Positions 1-9,474 are shown, counted from the first letter of the stretch. The stretch: DNA of 64,000 nt from an uncultured Saccharospirillaceae bacterium (GCA_947499545.1 CANMOZ010000001.1:1-64000), one strand, 5' to 3'. The notes: generated by a model not told the origin, from the letters alone. Made by a program: numbers and translations.

Positions 1-83
1 CGCCATCGCCATCGCCATCGCCATCGCCATCGCCATCGCCATCGCCATCGCCATCGCCATCGCCATCGCCATCGCCATCGCCA
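1..83. repeat. Hexanucleotide tandem repeat (cgccat)n, coding for Gly-Asp
   Basis: Almost 14 perfect copies of a 6-base unit run from the window edge to base 83. On the minus strand they read GGC GAT, giving alternating Gly and Asp inside the M6 protease. The unit is a multiple of three, so copy-number change would lengthen or shorten the protein without a frameshift. The full length is not visible because the window starts inside the repeat. Confidence 0.97.
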
Positions 84-2080
84 GTATCAGGGTCAACAGG
101 AAGCGTACTGCTGACGAGCAATCTTATTCCATAATCGAACTTTTCCGTCAATTCAAATTCGTCTTTCCCTTCTTTCTTCAAATAGAAAACACCATTTTTA
201 ATACCCAAATCCCGATGCGCACCTACATTATTGAAAGAAGCATAAACGTAGAGTTTAGAATATGATTTAAGATCTAATTTCGAATCAAAGAAAATACGCT
301 GCCACTGACCGTCTTTACCGCTGTGCTTTTTAGAAATTAAAAAGTCACTTGCTTTTGCCTTTTCAAGCGTTTCAGCAATGCCTATTTCAACAGAACCATT
401 TCGATAGATATTCTTCTGTATGTCCCAACCCGGGCCAGCAAATGCTACATCAACACCATCAGCAAAATCGCCTTCCGTCTTGATTTCCATAATGATGGAA
501 GCATTGTCGTCATAGTCAGACCAAAGCTCATCCGGTGCTTCATTAAAACCCAAACTATTTTTGTTCTCATTACTGCCAGTAACAGTAGCCGTTACATTTG
601 AGCTGGTAACTTTTATTCTCTCAAGCTTAATAGGCGTTGAATTATTGTCATTATCTTTCACGTCTAACAAATTAGAAAATTTATTACCGTACATCATGTC
701 ATCATAAAGCTTATCATTGCCATCTGGTTCAGGTATGGCCCTGATTAATTTTCTGACGCCTCTATTTTGAGTCAACATAACAGATTCATCAACGTGACTG
801 ATTAATAAACCTTTATGATTAAGCGACGAGTCTATCTTTGTATTTTCATTCGTTCTATATGCGAGCAACAAATACTCTAAATGTTTATATGGATCTACCC
901 AAATTCTCGCATAATCTCCATACGAATCGGCCGGGCGTAATGTTAAAGAACGATTTTTACCTTCAACATTTTTAAAATCGACTAATCCTAAACGTTCCTT
1001 ACTCCAACCTGACAACTGAGAAGGTTTAGCCCCCATAGTATTACCAAAACCAGGCTCGGTACCCCAAGATCCTCCTGCCATTAATCCCCATTTATGATAC
1101 CCAAAACCATTTTCGTAGGCATAAAGGTCTGGCAAATCCAGCATCAAGTGCCCTAATTCGTGGCACATAATTCCAATACTGGCTTGATGATAATCATCCT
1201 GAGGGCCATGGCGTTCTCCAAAAGCGGTATAATCGCTGATTTCGACGCCATCTACGATCGTACCCGACACACCTGAACGATGCCCCCACACAGAAGGTGT
1301 ACCTGCTCCTGAATAAGATTCTTCATAACCCGCATAAATTAATACAACAGATAACTCTGTCGGTGAAATTTTCCCATCATTATTCGTATCGTACTGTTTA
1401 TAATCGACATAATAATCAAGTGCTTTGAAAACATCCGTTACAGTGTCTCGCCCAGCATTGTCCCCTTGACCATCCGGGTGTGGGCGACTCAGCGTAACCG
1501 TCACAACCCCATCATTCTGAGTGCCTTGAGTCTCTTTAGCAGGCTGGATATTGTAGCTTCCATAGGATGTGGTTTTGAAAAAAGCTTTTACAGAATTCGT
1601 TTCACCAAATATAAGCTCTCTAAAACTATCAGAAGAGTACTTTAAAGTAGTACCGTTAAAATTAACCAGAGCAACCACAATAGGTTGATTACGGTTAATT
1701 TCAATAGAGTGAGAGCGGGCATCTGATACAGACTGATTGTTATTGTTTGAGCTGTATTCGATGGTTGGTTTGAAGTTCCTGGTTAAGGTTTTACTCTTAA
1801 CTGCACCTTCAGGGGTCTCATCACCTAAGTAGATGTTTTTTCCAGTTCTTGCTGGCAAACGATAAACAAATGCTCCAGCAACATCACGATCCAGTACATA
1901 CCCGTCACGACTTTCATACCAAGAATTGTACCGGTCACCCAAGAGCCTTACTTCATGAGTTGAACCATTTGGTTGTTCGATTTTTTCCCAGTGTCCTGTA
2001 CCTAATGTATTGGCCGCCGACCAACTTGATACAAACAACAAGCTTCCAAACAACGCCCTTTTTGATGTGAATAGTTGCAT
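1..2080 (-). CDS. Secreted M6-family zinc metalloprotease, C-terminus cut by window edge
   Basis: The frame is open from an ATG at 2080 down to base 1 (693 codons seen, no stop). Residues 1-22 look like a Sec signal peptide. The zinc motif HELGH is at residues 307-311, followed by LMLDLPDLY, as in immune-inhibitor-A-like M6 peptidases. Before it, near residues 229-240, is an EF-hand-like loop (DTNNDGKIS), common in this family and probably calcium binding. After the catalytic part comes a beta-rich C-terminal region, then a Gly-Asp repeat that reaches the window edge. It probably degrades extracellular protein. Confidence in the family is high; the C-terminal architecture is unknown. Confidence 0.85.
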   Translation of the reverse strand, partial: MQLFTSKRALFGSLLFVSSWSAANTLGTGHWEKIEQPNGSTHEVRLLGDRYNSWYESRDGYVLDRDVAGAFVYRLPARTGKNIYLGDETPEGAVKSKTLTRNFKPTIEYSSNNNNQSVSDARSHSIEINRNQPIVVALVNFNGTTLKYSSDSFRELIFGETNSVKAFFKTTSYGSYNIQPAKETQGTQNDGVVTVTLSRPHPDGQGDNAGRDTVTDVFKALDYYVDYKQYDTNNDGKISPTELSVVLIYAGYEESYSGAGTPSVWGHRSGVSGTIVDGVEISDYTAFGERHGPQDDYHQASIGIMCHELGHLMLDLPDLYAYENGFGYHKWGLMAGGSWGTEPGFGNTMGAKPSQLSGWSKERLGLVDFKNVEGKNRSLTLRPADSYGDYARIWVDPYKHLEYLLLAYRTNENTKIDSSLNHKGLLISHVDESVMLTQNRGVRKLIRAIPEPDGNDKLYDDMMYGNKFSNLLDVKDNDNNSTPIKLERIKVTSSNVTATVTGSNENKNSLGFNEAPDELWSDYDDNASIIMEIKTEGDFADGVDVAFAGPGWDIQKNIYRNGSVEIGIAETLEKAKASDFLISKKHSGKDGQWQRIFFDSKLDLKSYSKLYVYASFNNVGAHRDLGIKNGVFYLKKEGKDEFELTEKFDYGIRLLVSSTLPVDPDTGDGDGDGDGDGDGDGDGDGDGDGDGDG

Positions 2081-2296
2081 ACTTAATTGACCCTAAGAGA
2101 CTAACCGGGCCACTCTCTCACACATAGCATGCTCACATATGAGGTGAAAATCTCCTAATTACATAATGAAACCAAAACAGGACAGTCCGTCACACGCCTA
2201 CATTTATTTACCTATTCCCCCTATAACAAAAAATTCCATAAAAACAATCTTCTGAGAACAATCTTCATGAAATAAGTAAGTAAAAACTGATAAAGA

Positions 2297-3130
2297 TCAC
2301 GAGGCCTTGTTAGTATATTCCGCTTTAGAATTCACTTTAATGCTCTGCCAACCAAGCCATTTAAAAGCTTCCAATAGATATTGATCGGCTTTTTCACTTA
2401 TACACTTTCCATGTGAAATAATTATTTTGCCTGCATTCCAAGCTTTCATTTTTTCTAAAGCGGGTTTAGCTAATGATTTTCTTCCCATATACAGCAACCT
2501 TAAATCGATAGGCATTTTCCCTACAGGTGATAAACAATCTGCCATTCGTGCCCCCCATCTCAATAACAAAGGAAGCTTTTCAGCTTCAAAGTTTTCAATT
2601 AAATCCGTTAAAATCAGCGTTTTGGATTCAACATGAAAAAATACAGCTTCATCCATAAATCGACTGCCTTTTACAAGAGTCCAATCAACTTGAGATGACC
2701 ATGTAGGTTTTTCCAATTCAAATTGTCTGCATTGAGCAGGCAGTTTGATTCCCTGAGCACTTGCACGCTTTTCAATGCCAGGCGCACACCACACTTGAGC
2801 ATCAGGGTAACGATCTGACCACTCTTTGAGCGATGCATAATGAAGCTTATTAGGAGCAATCAAGTACCGAACGGAACCAAGCTTTTTTAACGCTAAATGA
2901 AGGGTTTCGGTCCAAGCAATAGGAGAGTGCAGCCATAATGCCCCACAAGACAACCTTACAACGGTCATTCGAGTTGGAAAAGGTATCGAGGTGCCATATG
3001 CGGCCATACTGATTCGGGGGCCATCCACAATCCAGATGTGCTGGCCAAACGCCTTAGGTACATTTAGCGGGTGATATAAAAAGGTTTTATCGTCCATGAT
3101 ACGACCTATACTCTCTTGAATGGCATGCAT
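2297..3130 (-). CDS. DUF4336 domain protein (metallo-beta-lactamase-like fold)
   Basis: A 277-residue cytoplasmic protein with no signal peptide. The blocks WIVDGPRISMAAYG, TRMTVVRL, LWLHSPI, RYLIAPNKLHY and TLILTDLIENFE are what I recall for DUF4336, a family distantly related to metallo-beta-lactamases; HSP and NKLHY stand roughly where metal-ligand histidines occur. The substrate is unknown. A second Met at residue 12 (3097) is an alternative start. It stands alone, downstream of zapE on the same strand with a gap of about 80 bases that contains a run of eight Ts but no clear hairpin. Confidence 0.7.
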   Translation of the reverse strand: MHAIQESIGRIMDDKTFLYHPLNVPKAFGQHIWIVDGPRISMAAYGTSIPFPTRMTVVRLSCGALWLHSPIAWTETLHLALKKLGSVRYLIAPNKLHYASLKEWSDRYPDAQVWCAPGIEKRASAQGIKLPAQCRQFELEKPTWSSQVDWTLVKGSRFMDEAVFFHVESKTLILTDLIENFEAEKLPLLLRWGARMADCLSPVGKMPIDLRLLYMGRKSLAKPALEKMKAWNAGKIIISHGKCISEKADQYLLEAFKWLGWQSIKVNSKAEYTNKAS

Positions 3131-3209
3131 TAAGCACAGCTGTTAGCTAGAAATGAAGGTACTTTTTTTTATTTTACTCATGCTTCCAATGTTCAAAACC
3201 AAGCCTTTA

Positions 3210-4403
3210 TTAAGCACGATGCTCTTTAGCAAGATACTCTTCCGACTGCATCTCGAGCAACCTTGACTGAGTGCGCTCAAACTCAAAACTTAAGCGCTCA
3301 CCATCATAAAGATCAGGAATTCCCTCTGCAGCAGAAATGATAACTTTTACCCCCCGATCGTAAAACTCATCGATCATATTAATAAAACGCCTTGCAGCAT
3401 CATTATTTTTCTCACCTAACAAGGGTACGTTTTCGACCAGGATAGCATGGAATATTTTTCCAAGCTCAATGTAATCATTTTGGGAGCGAGGGCCATCACA
3501 CAGGGATTCAAAATCAAACCAAGCCACATCATCAGCCATCATTTTAAAAGGAATGTCTCTACCAAGTATATCGATTGCGCTTTCTTTCTCTATATGCGCT
3601 TCATCCGGAATCAGTGCATGAAAACTTTTCGACATACTTTCGGCAACCGCCGCTGTTAGGGGGTAATGATACAACTCTGCTTGCTGCAAAACCCTCAACC
3701 TATAATCAACCCCACTGTCAACATTGACGACTTTTGTGTACTTTTCTATCAATTTAATGGCTGGAATAAAACGCTCTCTTTGTAACCCATCCTTATACAA
3801 ACCTTCAGGCACAATATTAGAGGTTGCGACCAGGGTAACCCCTCGGGCAAAAAGGGCTTGCATCAACCCTGCTAAGATCATCGCATCACCAATATCGGAG
3901 ACAAAAAACTCGTCAAAACAGATCACCATAGCTTCGCTTGCAAACTGATCCGCTACTTTTTCCAGTGGATTTTTCTCACCTTTTAAACGAGTTAACTGCT
4001 GATGCACCTGCTGCATAAATCGGTGGAAATGCGTTCGTTTCTTTTCCTGAAAGGGTAGCGCATCATAAAAGGTATCAACCAAATAGGTTTTACCTCGGCC
4101 CACCCCTCCCCAGAAATATAACCCCATACAGGGCTCAGGGCTACGACCCATCAGCTGCTTTGCCCAGCGCACGACAGACACTTCAGACGAGCGTTTTCGT
4201 TGCTCATCAACCAGCGCTTCGTAAAGAGATTGCAAATGCTTAACCGCTCTCTCTTGAGCTTCGTCGGCAAAAAAATCATCTCGCTCAAGGTCACGTTGAT
4301 AGCGCTCCCATGGGGTCCCTACCACTTGGACACGACAAGTGCTGGTGGTATCTTGGTCTGATTGGGGTCCATTTGTTGCTGACAACGTCATGTGGCTGAA
4401 CAT
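3210..4403 (-). CDS. zapE: Cell division protein ZapE (AFG1-like ATPase)
   Basis: A 397-residue P-loop ATPase. Walker A is GGVGRGKT at residues 99-106, Walker B is VICFDEF near 165, and the sensor stretch ATSNIVPEGLY follows; this combination is diagnostic for ZapE/AFG1 (E. coli ZapE is about 375 residues). In E. coli it associates with the Z ring and is needed for division under stress. The N-terminal 30 residues are not conserved in the family, and Met5 is an alternative start. The gene is monocistronic here rather than next to ribosomal protein genes. Confidence 0.92.
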   Translation of the reverse strand: MFSHMTLSATNGPQSDQDTTSTCRVQVVGTPWERYQRDLERDDFFADEAQERAVKHLQSLYEALVDEQRKRSSEVSVVRWAKQLMGRSPEPCMGLYFWGGVGRGKTYLVDTFYDALPFQEKKRTHFHRFMQQVHQQLTRLKGEKNPLEKVADQFASEAMVICFDEFFVSDIGDAMILAGLMQALFARGVTLVATSNIVPEGLYKDGLQRERFIPAIKLIEKYTKVVNVDSGVDYRLRVLQQAELYHYPLTAAVAESMSKSFHALIPDEAHIEKESAIDILGRDIPFKMMADDVAWFDFESLCDGPRSQNDYIELGKIFHAILVENVPLLGEKNNDAARRFINMIDEFYDRGVKVIISAAEGIPDLYDGERLSFEFERTQSRLLEMQSEEYLAKEHRA

Positions 4404-4990
4404 CCAAATACAAAAGGGTTATCAATAAAGGTTGCAAACGGTAACGACTGATCGCCTTTTTGGCAAGTTTAACCCTATTTCTTTTAATCTTGTTTAGAAC
4501 AAGCAACCATCAGGGCAAAAGCCAGGGTTTCGTTAAAGTCTAGGTATTCACTCGACCAGCCTTTATTCATTAAGCTACTACAAGTTTAAAGCCATTATTG
4601 ACATATTTCGACAAAGCAACCACCTACAATGGTCTAACCAATATAATCTCGTTGATCGTACCGTGCCAAAACGCTTAGCCAAGCTCATCCCGAGTTTCCA
4701 TTCATGTACCCAGTCCCCCATGATGTATCCTGACCCATGGCATGGACTCATTGGATTACACCGATACAGGCAATCCCAAGCGAATAGCAAAGCCTATAAA
4801 GCCCCAACCCTTAGAATTAACCCGATACAGCCCATTAGTTTTCTAAGCGATCAAGTTAATCGGACAAGAATATTCGGCTTCCAGACATCATCACAACAAA
4901 GTGGTAGGCGTTATAAGAGTGTACGAATGACACTCCGTCATATGAGATTTCAAAGAAATCGAAGTGTGCAAACACTTACAAACACTGCTC
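4404..4990. other. 587-base stretch without a convincing gene
   Basis: This lies between the 5' end of zapE and the 3' end of the hydrolase gene. Short ORFs on both strands have no recognisable motif or ribosome binding site. A small hairpin (GAGTGT/ACACTC) at about 4917-4935 is just past the hydrolase stop on the minus strand, but without a T tract. The zapE promoter must lie at the left end. I see no repeat or RNA gene. Confidence 0.5.
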
Positions 4991-5770
4991 TCAGATCAAC
5001 AAAGTGCAAAGGGTTCCCATCACATCCGCCTGATGAGTAAGGGGCCCCATGTGACCTGCTTTCTCAAAAGAACAAACTTCAATATCAGGGCTGCTTCCGG
5101 CCATAACGGCAATCACTTCATGGGCTGACTTCCGAGACAGCCCACCTTTCATCAAGTGAATCTTGAACGGAGCTGATGCCACCGCATCCACCCCAAAAGA
5201 CAAGTGTTCGATCCCCTCAAAGTCCATAGGGACCTTTGGCATAACCTTAATGAACTCCGAACGCAGATGAGGCGGTAACTTGTCAAAGGTGCCAGCACCA
5301 CTCCAGTAATCGACGAAAGCCCTAGTAGCCTCCTCCCACCCCTTATTTTTAAGCGCCACATTGAGTGTATTGGTTATTGATTCAATCTCTTTCCAGCCCT
5401 CACTTTGCTTATCGAGCAACCCAAAAAGTACCGGTTCATAGAGCACAACGCGCTCTACACAGCTGGGGTTCTTTAATGCCCAAGCCAAAGCGACAGCCCC
5501 TCCGTAAGAATGCCCTACCAACACGGCTTTTTCTTTCTCAGGGCATTGCCACTGACGATCTATCCACTCAAGCTCTCGATCTAGATGAAAAGGCACCTCA
5601 GCATTGGGTATTGATTCGGCATCACCATAGCCAATCAGATCCAACGCTGTGGCTTGAAGCCCTTGGGGCAAACGCTTTAACAAAGGAATCCACTGTAACT
5701 TTGAACTAAGCGAGCTGTGCAACAATAAAAGCGGCTTTCCCTGCCCGCTGGTTAACTGAGCCTTTGCCAT
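4991..5770 (-). CDS. Alpha/beta hydrolase
   Basis: A 259-residue alpha/beta-hydrolase fold protein. The oxyanion region LLLHSSLS is near the N-terminus, the nucleophile elbow GHSYGG follows about 75 residues later, and a C-terminal AGHMGP supplies the catalytic His. It probably hydrolyses a small ester or related substrate; the substrate cannot be deduced. I chose ATG 5770, preceded by AAGGA at 7-base spacing, over a longer reading frame that begins with TTG at 5794. It stands alone with no operon partner. Confidence 0.85.
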   Translation of the reverse strand: MAKAQLTSGQGKPLLLLHSSLSSKLQWIPLLKRLPQGLQATALDLIGYGDAESIPNAEVPFHLDRELEWIDRQWQCPEKEKAVLVGHSYGGAVALAWALKNPSCVERVVLYEPVLFGLLDKQSEGWKEIESITNTLNVALKNKGWEEATRAFVDYWSGAGTFDKLPPHLRSEFIKVMPKVPMDFEGIEHLSFGVDAVASAPFKIHLMKGGLSRKSAHEVIAVMAGSSPDIEVCSFEKAGHMGPLTHQADVMGTLCTLLI

Positions 5771-5952
5771 CTGAACATCCTTTTTAAACTTCAAACCGTA
5801 TAAGCGGCTATTTTACTTACATATAAGCTTGAGATGAAATCGAATACCCACCTAATCTCTATTCAGGTACTCTAGAGAGGGTTGAGTATTAGATTGCCTT
5901 TTCACGCGATCAGTTTTTATAAATCGTTTTAATCAATAGCGTACCTAAAGAC

Positions 5953-6687
5953 ATGGAAAGCTTATCGAACATATTGGTGTCACTCAGTAGCTACCACAGT
6001 CTAGGGTTAATCAGCGCTTCTTTATTTACACTGACCTGGTATGGGCTATGGAAACAGCTCAACCTGCTTAATCAACTGAAAGCTTCAGAACCTACTGGTT
6101 TCGCTCGCTCATTGTCGCTTAATCAATTTGCTTCCAGCTATTTCGCATTTTATGCCAATTATTTTTTTGGGATTGCTTTGCCTGAGTTTAATCACTATCT
6201 GGTGTGGACACGACTCGGCGCACTCGTCTTGCTTTTAGGCATTATGTTTAGAATTGCTCAAGATCGGCATAAAGTCTTTGCTTGGCAGGTCTTCTTTGTT
6301 TCTTTGTTTCTTCTGCTCGCCACCAGCCTACTGGCAACCCATCGCCCCCTTCCGGAGTGGATTGCACTGAGTTCTGACATTGTCATGTTGGTTGTCACGG
6401 CAATTCTAGCTCAAGGAACTTGGGCTCAGATACGAAAATTGGAGCGTTATCGCGACCAATCACAGGCCCTATCAAAACCGATGCTTCAAAGTATTTTATT
6501 GAAAGATGCTACAACCCTTGCCTTTGCTTTCACCATTCCACTCCATGAATCTTGGCCCCTAATTTTACTCAACGGAACCAGTATCACCTTAAGGGGTTAT
6601 CTTTACTGGGTGTTATCCAACGCGCACAAGGCATCAAACCAAAGCGTTTTAAGTCGCGCTACAAAGATCTCTGATCCAAGCGATTGA
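5953..6687 (+). CDS. Polytopic membrane protein, PQ-loop-like
   Basis: A 244-residue protein with about seven predicted membrane segments (for example near residues 15-35, 60-77, 87-103, 108-127 and 135-153) and a short polar C-terminus. The arrangement and the phrase SLNQFASSYFAFYANYFFG recall PQ-loop/SemiSWEET-like proteins, but I cannot assign it firmly. Function unknown. Its last 85 bases overlap the 3' end of the convergent tetR-type gene. Confidence 0.65.
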   Translation: MESLSNILVSLSSYHSLGLISASLFTLTWYGLWKQLNLLNQLKASEPTGFARSLSLNQFASSYFAFYANYFFGIALPEFNHYLVWTRLGALVLLLGIMFRIAQDRHKVFAWQVFFVSLFLLLATSLLATHRPLPEWIALSSDIVMLVVTAILAQGTWAQIRKLERYRDQSQALSKPMLQSILLKDATTLAFAFTIPLHESWPLILLNGTSITLRGYLYWVLSNAHKASNQSVLSRATKISDPSD

Positions 6688-7076
6688 ACCTCGCACCAGG
6701 AACCCACCAGGCTTTCCCATTTTCCAACGTATTCAGTGATAAATCGGGTTCTCGCAGCAGGAAAACGAAACCCTTCTGACAGCACAACGCTTAATAAACG
6801 CACCGCTTTTTGGGTCAAACAAACCTCTCCCAAATGTCGCCATAACTGCTCTTCATTAAAAATGTCGGGTGACAACCGGGGGCATTCAGATTCGATAAAA
6901 TCCTCAATTACGGCAGCCATAAGATCGGATTTATCTGGAAAGTGATTGTACACCGTGGGTTTAGAAACCCCAGATGCGGTCACAACAGAATCAATGGAGG
7001 TCCCCTTAAACCCTCTTTCCAAAAAAAGGGTGCACGAAGCATCAATTAACAGCTTCTTTTTTGAACGATTGGCCAT
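6603..7076 (-). CDS. TetR/AcrR family transcriptional regulator (short)
   Basis: A 157-residue protein with a classic TetR N-terminal helix-turn-helix: LIDASCTLFLERGFKGTSID, then VSKPTVYNHFPDKSDLM, residues 9-52. The ligand-binding domain is shorter than the usual 190-200 residues in total. It reads away from trpB, with a 29-base palindrome in the shared upstream region, so autorepression and possibly control of trpBA are likely (inference). The 3' end overlaps the convergent membrane protein gene by 85 bases. Confidence 0.88.
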   Translation of the reverse strand: MANRSKKKLLIDASCTLFLERGFKGTSIDSVVTASGVSKPTVYNHFPDKSDLMAAVIEDFIESECPRLSPDIFNEEQLWRHLGEVCLTQKAVRLLSVVLSEGFRFPAARTRFITEYVGKWESLVGSWCEVQSLGSEIFVARLKTLWFDALCALDNTQ

Positions 7077-7106
7077 TTAGGATTGCTCTAGCTAGTCGAT
7101 GGCTGT

Positions 7107-7135
7107 AAAGTTAACTAAACCGTTTAGTTAACTTT
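7107..7135. promoter_or_regulatory. Palindromic operator, probably for the adjacent TetR regulator
   Basis: Perfect 14-base arms, AAAGTTAACTAAAC and its reverse complement, are separated by one base. The core TAAACNGTTTA is typical of TetR/AcrR operators. It starts 31 bases upstream of the tetR start and ends 90 bases before trpB, so binding could affect both divergent transcripts. Confidence 0.75.
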
Positions 7136-7224
7136 GTGACATATTAAAGAGTATAGTCAGTCGAAGCAAATGCTCACGTGGGCTGACCTAACCTAGTCTG
7201 TCTACAGATGCCGGGGAGATGTTT

Positions 7225-8472
7225 ATGATTCGCAGTCAACAAGGCTATTTTGGAGAATTTGGCGGTCGGTTTGTGCCCGAAATTTTACTGCCGGCTCTAC
7301 AAGAACTAGAAACGCTTTTCGGCGGCTTAAGAGATGACCCAACTTTTTGGCAGGAGTATTTACAACTCACACAAGAATTCAGTGGCCGCCCGACTCCCCT
7401 TACTCCGCTTAGAAGGCTCTCGAAAGAACTCGGTGGCGCCAACATTTGGCTGAAGCGTGAAGATTTAAATCATTCTGGCGCCCATAAAGTCAATAATGTG
7501 CTCGGCCAAGGCTTACTTGTTCAGCGCATGGGCAAAAAACGTGTCATTGCAGAAACCGGAGCCGGCCAACATGGACTGGCAACGGCCATCATGTCTGCCC
7601 GTTTGGGGTTAGATGCCACGATCTACATGGGGGCAGATGACATTGAACGGCAATATTCCAATGTCTTCTGGATGAGACAATTGGGCGCCGAAGTCGTAGG
7701 CGTTGAAACAGGGGCTCGAACCCTCAAAGAAGCGCTGGACGAAGCCCTTCGCGACTGGGCTGCCTCGGTTGAGAATACACATTATGTGCTTGGAACCGCT
7801 TGCGGGCCGGCCCCATTTCCAGAACTTGTCACCTATTTTCAGTCGGTCATTTCGATTGAAATGCGCGAACAAGCAATGAAACAGATCGGCCAATTGCCGG
7901 ACGAAGTGGTTGCCTGCGTCGGAGGTGGCTCTAACGCAATGGGTGCCTTTAGTGCATTTTTAGACGACACCTCAGTGAAGCTTGTCGGTGTCGAAGCCGG
8001 TGGTGTCGGCTTTAAAGACGGTGAACATTCCATTCGGATGCTACCCAATACCGGTGAAACAGGCATTGCCCAAGGCTACAAAACCCTGTTCCTCCAAAAC
8101 CATGACGGTCAACTGGGCGATACTCACTCCATTGCGGCCGGCCTGGATTATGTCGGTGTTTCTCCTATCCTCGCCCACCTTTCTCAGACAGGCCGAGTAA
8201 CGCCAGAATCCGCTTCAGACAACGAGGTTGTCGAGGCATTTAAGCTACTCATGAAACAAGAAGGGATTATTCCAGCTCTCGAATCTTCCCATGCATTGGC
8301 AGGCGGATTTAAACGCGCGCAGCAGATGCGCTCAGATCAACACATCATTATTAATTTAAGCGGCCGTGGGGATAAGGATATTTTTAATATTGCCCATGCC
8401 ATGCCACAACCCGAGTGGGCTGAGTTTTTAGCTCGCGAAGCGGAACGAGCAAAAGCCAACGCTCAATCTTAA
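7225..8472 (+). CDS. trpB: Tryptophan synthase beta chain
   Basis: TrpB makes L-tryptophan from indole and serine using pyridoxal phosphate, in an alpha2-beta2 complex with TrpA. The PLP lysine is K88 in GAHKVNN, and the phosphate-binding GGGSNAMG is present. The length of 415 residues is normal (about 400). ATG 7225 is chosen because GGGGAG sits 6 bases before it; ATG 7219 directly abuts that site. trpA follows after 27 bases. In many pseudomonads trpBA is controlled by the LysR protein TrpI; here the divergent neighbour is a TetR protein instead. Confidence 0.97.
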   Translation: MIRSQQGYFGEFGGRFVPEILLPALQELETLFGGLRDDPTFWQEYLQLTQEFSGRPTPLTPLRRLSKELGGANIWLKREDLNHSGAHKVNNVLGQGLLVQRMGKKRVIAETGAGQHGLATAIMSARLGLDATIYMGADDIERQYSNVFWMRQLGAEVVGVETGARTLKEALDEALRDWAASVENTHYVLGTACGPAPFPELVTYFQSVISIEMREQAMKQIGQLPDEVVACVGGGSNAMGAFSAFLDDTSVKLVGVEAGGVGFKDGEHSIRMLPNTGETGIAQGYKTLFLQNHDGQLGDTHSIAAGLDYVGVSPILAHLSQTGRVTPESASDNEVVEAFKLLMKQEGIIPALESSHALAGGFKRAQQMRSDQHIIINLSGRGDKDIFNIAHAMPQPEWAEFLAREAERAKANAQS

Positions 8473-8499
8473 CTCTGTGACATGCATAGGAGCCGTTTT

Positions 8500-9264
8500 A
8501 TGTTTCCCAAACCTTTTGATGATCTAAAAGTCATGTCCCACGCGGTAGTGGGCTATCCCAACCTAGAAGCCAATGAACCCGCTATAGAAGGTCTAGTGAA
8601 TGCCGGAGTTCGATACATTGAATTACAAGTACCTTTCAGCGACCCCGTCGCCGATGGGCATACACTCGTCAATGCTTGTTATGAAGCTTTAAAGCAAGGC
8701 GGCTCGGTGCAAGCCACTCTTGATCTTGCCAAACGTGTTTGTGCCAAACATCCAGACGTCACCTTTGTATTAATGAGTTACCTAAATCCTTTGTACCGCT
8801 ACGGATTAGAAAAGGTGTTCAAAGCCGCAAGCGATGCTGGCATAAAAGGCTTAATCATTCCCGACTGGCCGGTCGAAGAAGTTGAACCTTGGTTACCGAC
8901 TTTAGATCAATTAAAACTTTCCCCTATTTTAATGGTGACACCCAACACCTCAGATGAACGCCTTCAACGCGTAGCCAAGGCTTCCAGAGGCATGCTGTAC
9001 GTTGTTTCACGCATGGGAGTGACGGGCAAACAGACCCAATGGGGACCAGAATTCAAAAACTACATTCATCGCATACGTTCCTTCACCCCACTCCCCTTAG
9101 CAGTTGGGTTTGGTGTACGCAGTGCTGACGATTTAAAAGCCCTTTCAGGCATTGCCGAAGTGGCCGCCTTTTGTTCAAAATACATAGAGTGGCAGGGAAA
9201 AGAGGGCAATGATGCAGCCGCTGAAAACATGACCAACCTAATAAAAAAAGCTGAACTAAATTAA
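8500..9264 (+). CDS. trpA: Tryptophan synthase alpha chain
   Basis: TrpA cleaves indole-3-glycerol phosphate to indole and glyceraldehyde 3-phosphate. The catalytic acids are E41 (IELQVPFSDP) and D52 (VADG), with the same 11-residue spacing as E49/D60 in E. coli. The protein has 254 residues with a slightly short N-terminus. The start is ATG 8500, with AGGAG 7-8 bases upstream, not the upstream ATG at 8482. The sequence is rather divergent: the C-terminal half reads EVAAFCSKYIEW, where the family usually has a more glycine-rich phosphate-binding segment, but the fold is clear. Confidence 0.93.
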   Translation: MFPKPFDDLKVMSHAVVGYPNLEANEPAIEGLVNAGVRYIELQVPFSDPVADGHTLVNACYEALKQGGSVQATLDLAKRVCAKHPDVTFVLMSYLNPLYRYGLEKVFKAASDAGIKGLIIPDWPVEEVEPWLPTLDQLKLSPILMVTPNTSDERLQRVAKASRGMLYVVSRMGVTGKQTQWGPEFKNYIHRIRSFTPLPLAVGFGVRSADDLKALSGIAEVAAFCSKYIEWQGKEGNDAAAENMTNLIKKAELN

Positions 9265-9289
9265 CATTTCACTGAATTCTTTCTCAAAT

Positions 9290-9324
9290 GCAGGTAGCCG
9301 TTAAAGCCTTTTTTACCTACCTGC
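9290..9324 (+). terminator. Possible hairpin after trpA
   Basis: The arms GCAGGTAG (9290-9297) and CTACCTGC (9317-9324) are perfect complements around a 19-base loop that contains TTTTTT. They begin 25 bases after the trpA stop. There is no T tract after the right arm, so this is a weak call. Confidence 0.35.
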
Positions 9325-9474
9325 GCATTCAGAACTCGTTCACAATGAAAGCGATAGATGCTTTGAGTCAATTTCACTTTGTAATAGAATGTCATTCAGT
9401 ACCCTCTATTGCTTCTTAAGACCCTAAAATGAAGCCATCGAGTGCATGCATTTTCAAATCGGCGAGAGATTACG

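Noticed and set aside
1-83. Possible CRISPR array or satellite DNA
   Set aside because: The unit is only 6 bases, without spacers, and it is in frame with the M6 protease as Gly-Asp codons.
4663-5040. 125-residue plus-strand ORF upstream of the hydrolase end
   Set aside because: No motif, no ribosome binding site, basic shadow-like composition, and it runs into the hydrolase gene on the other strand.
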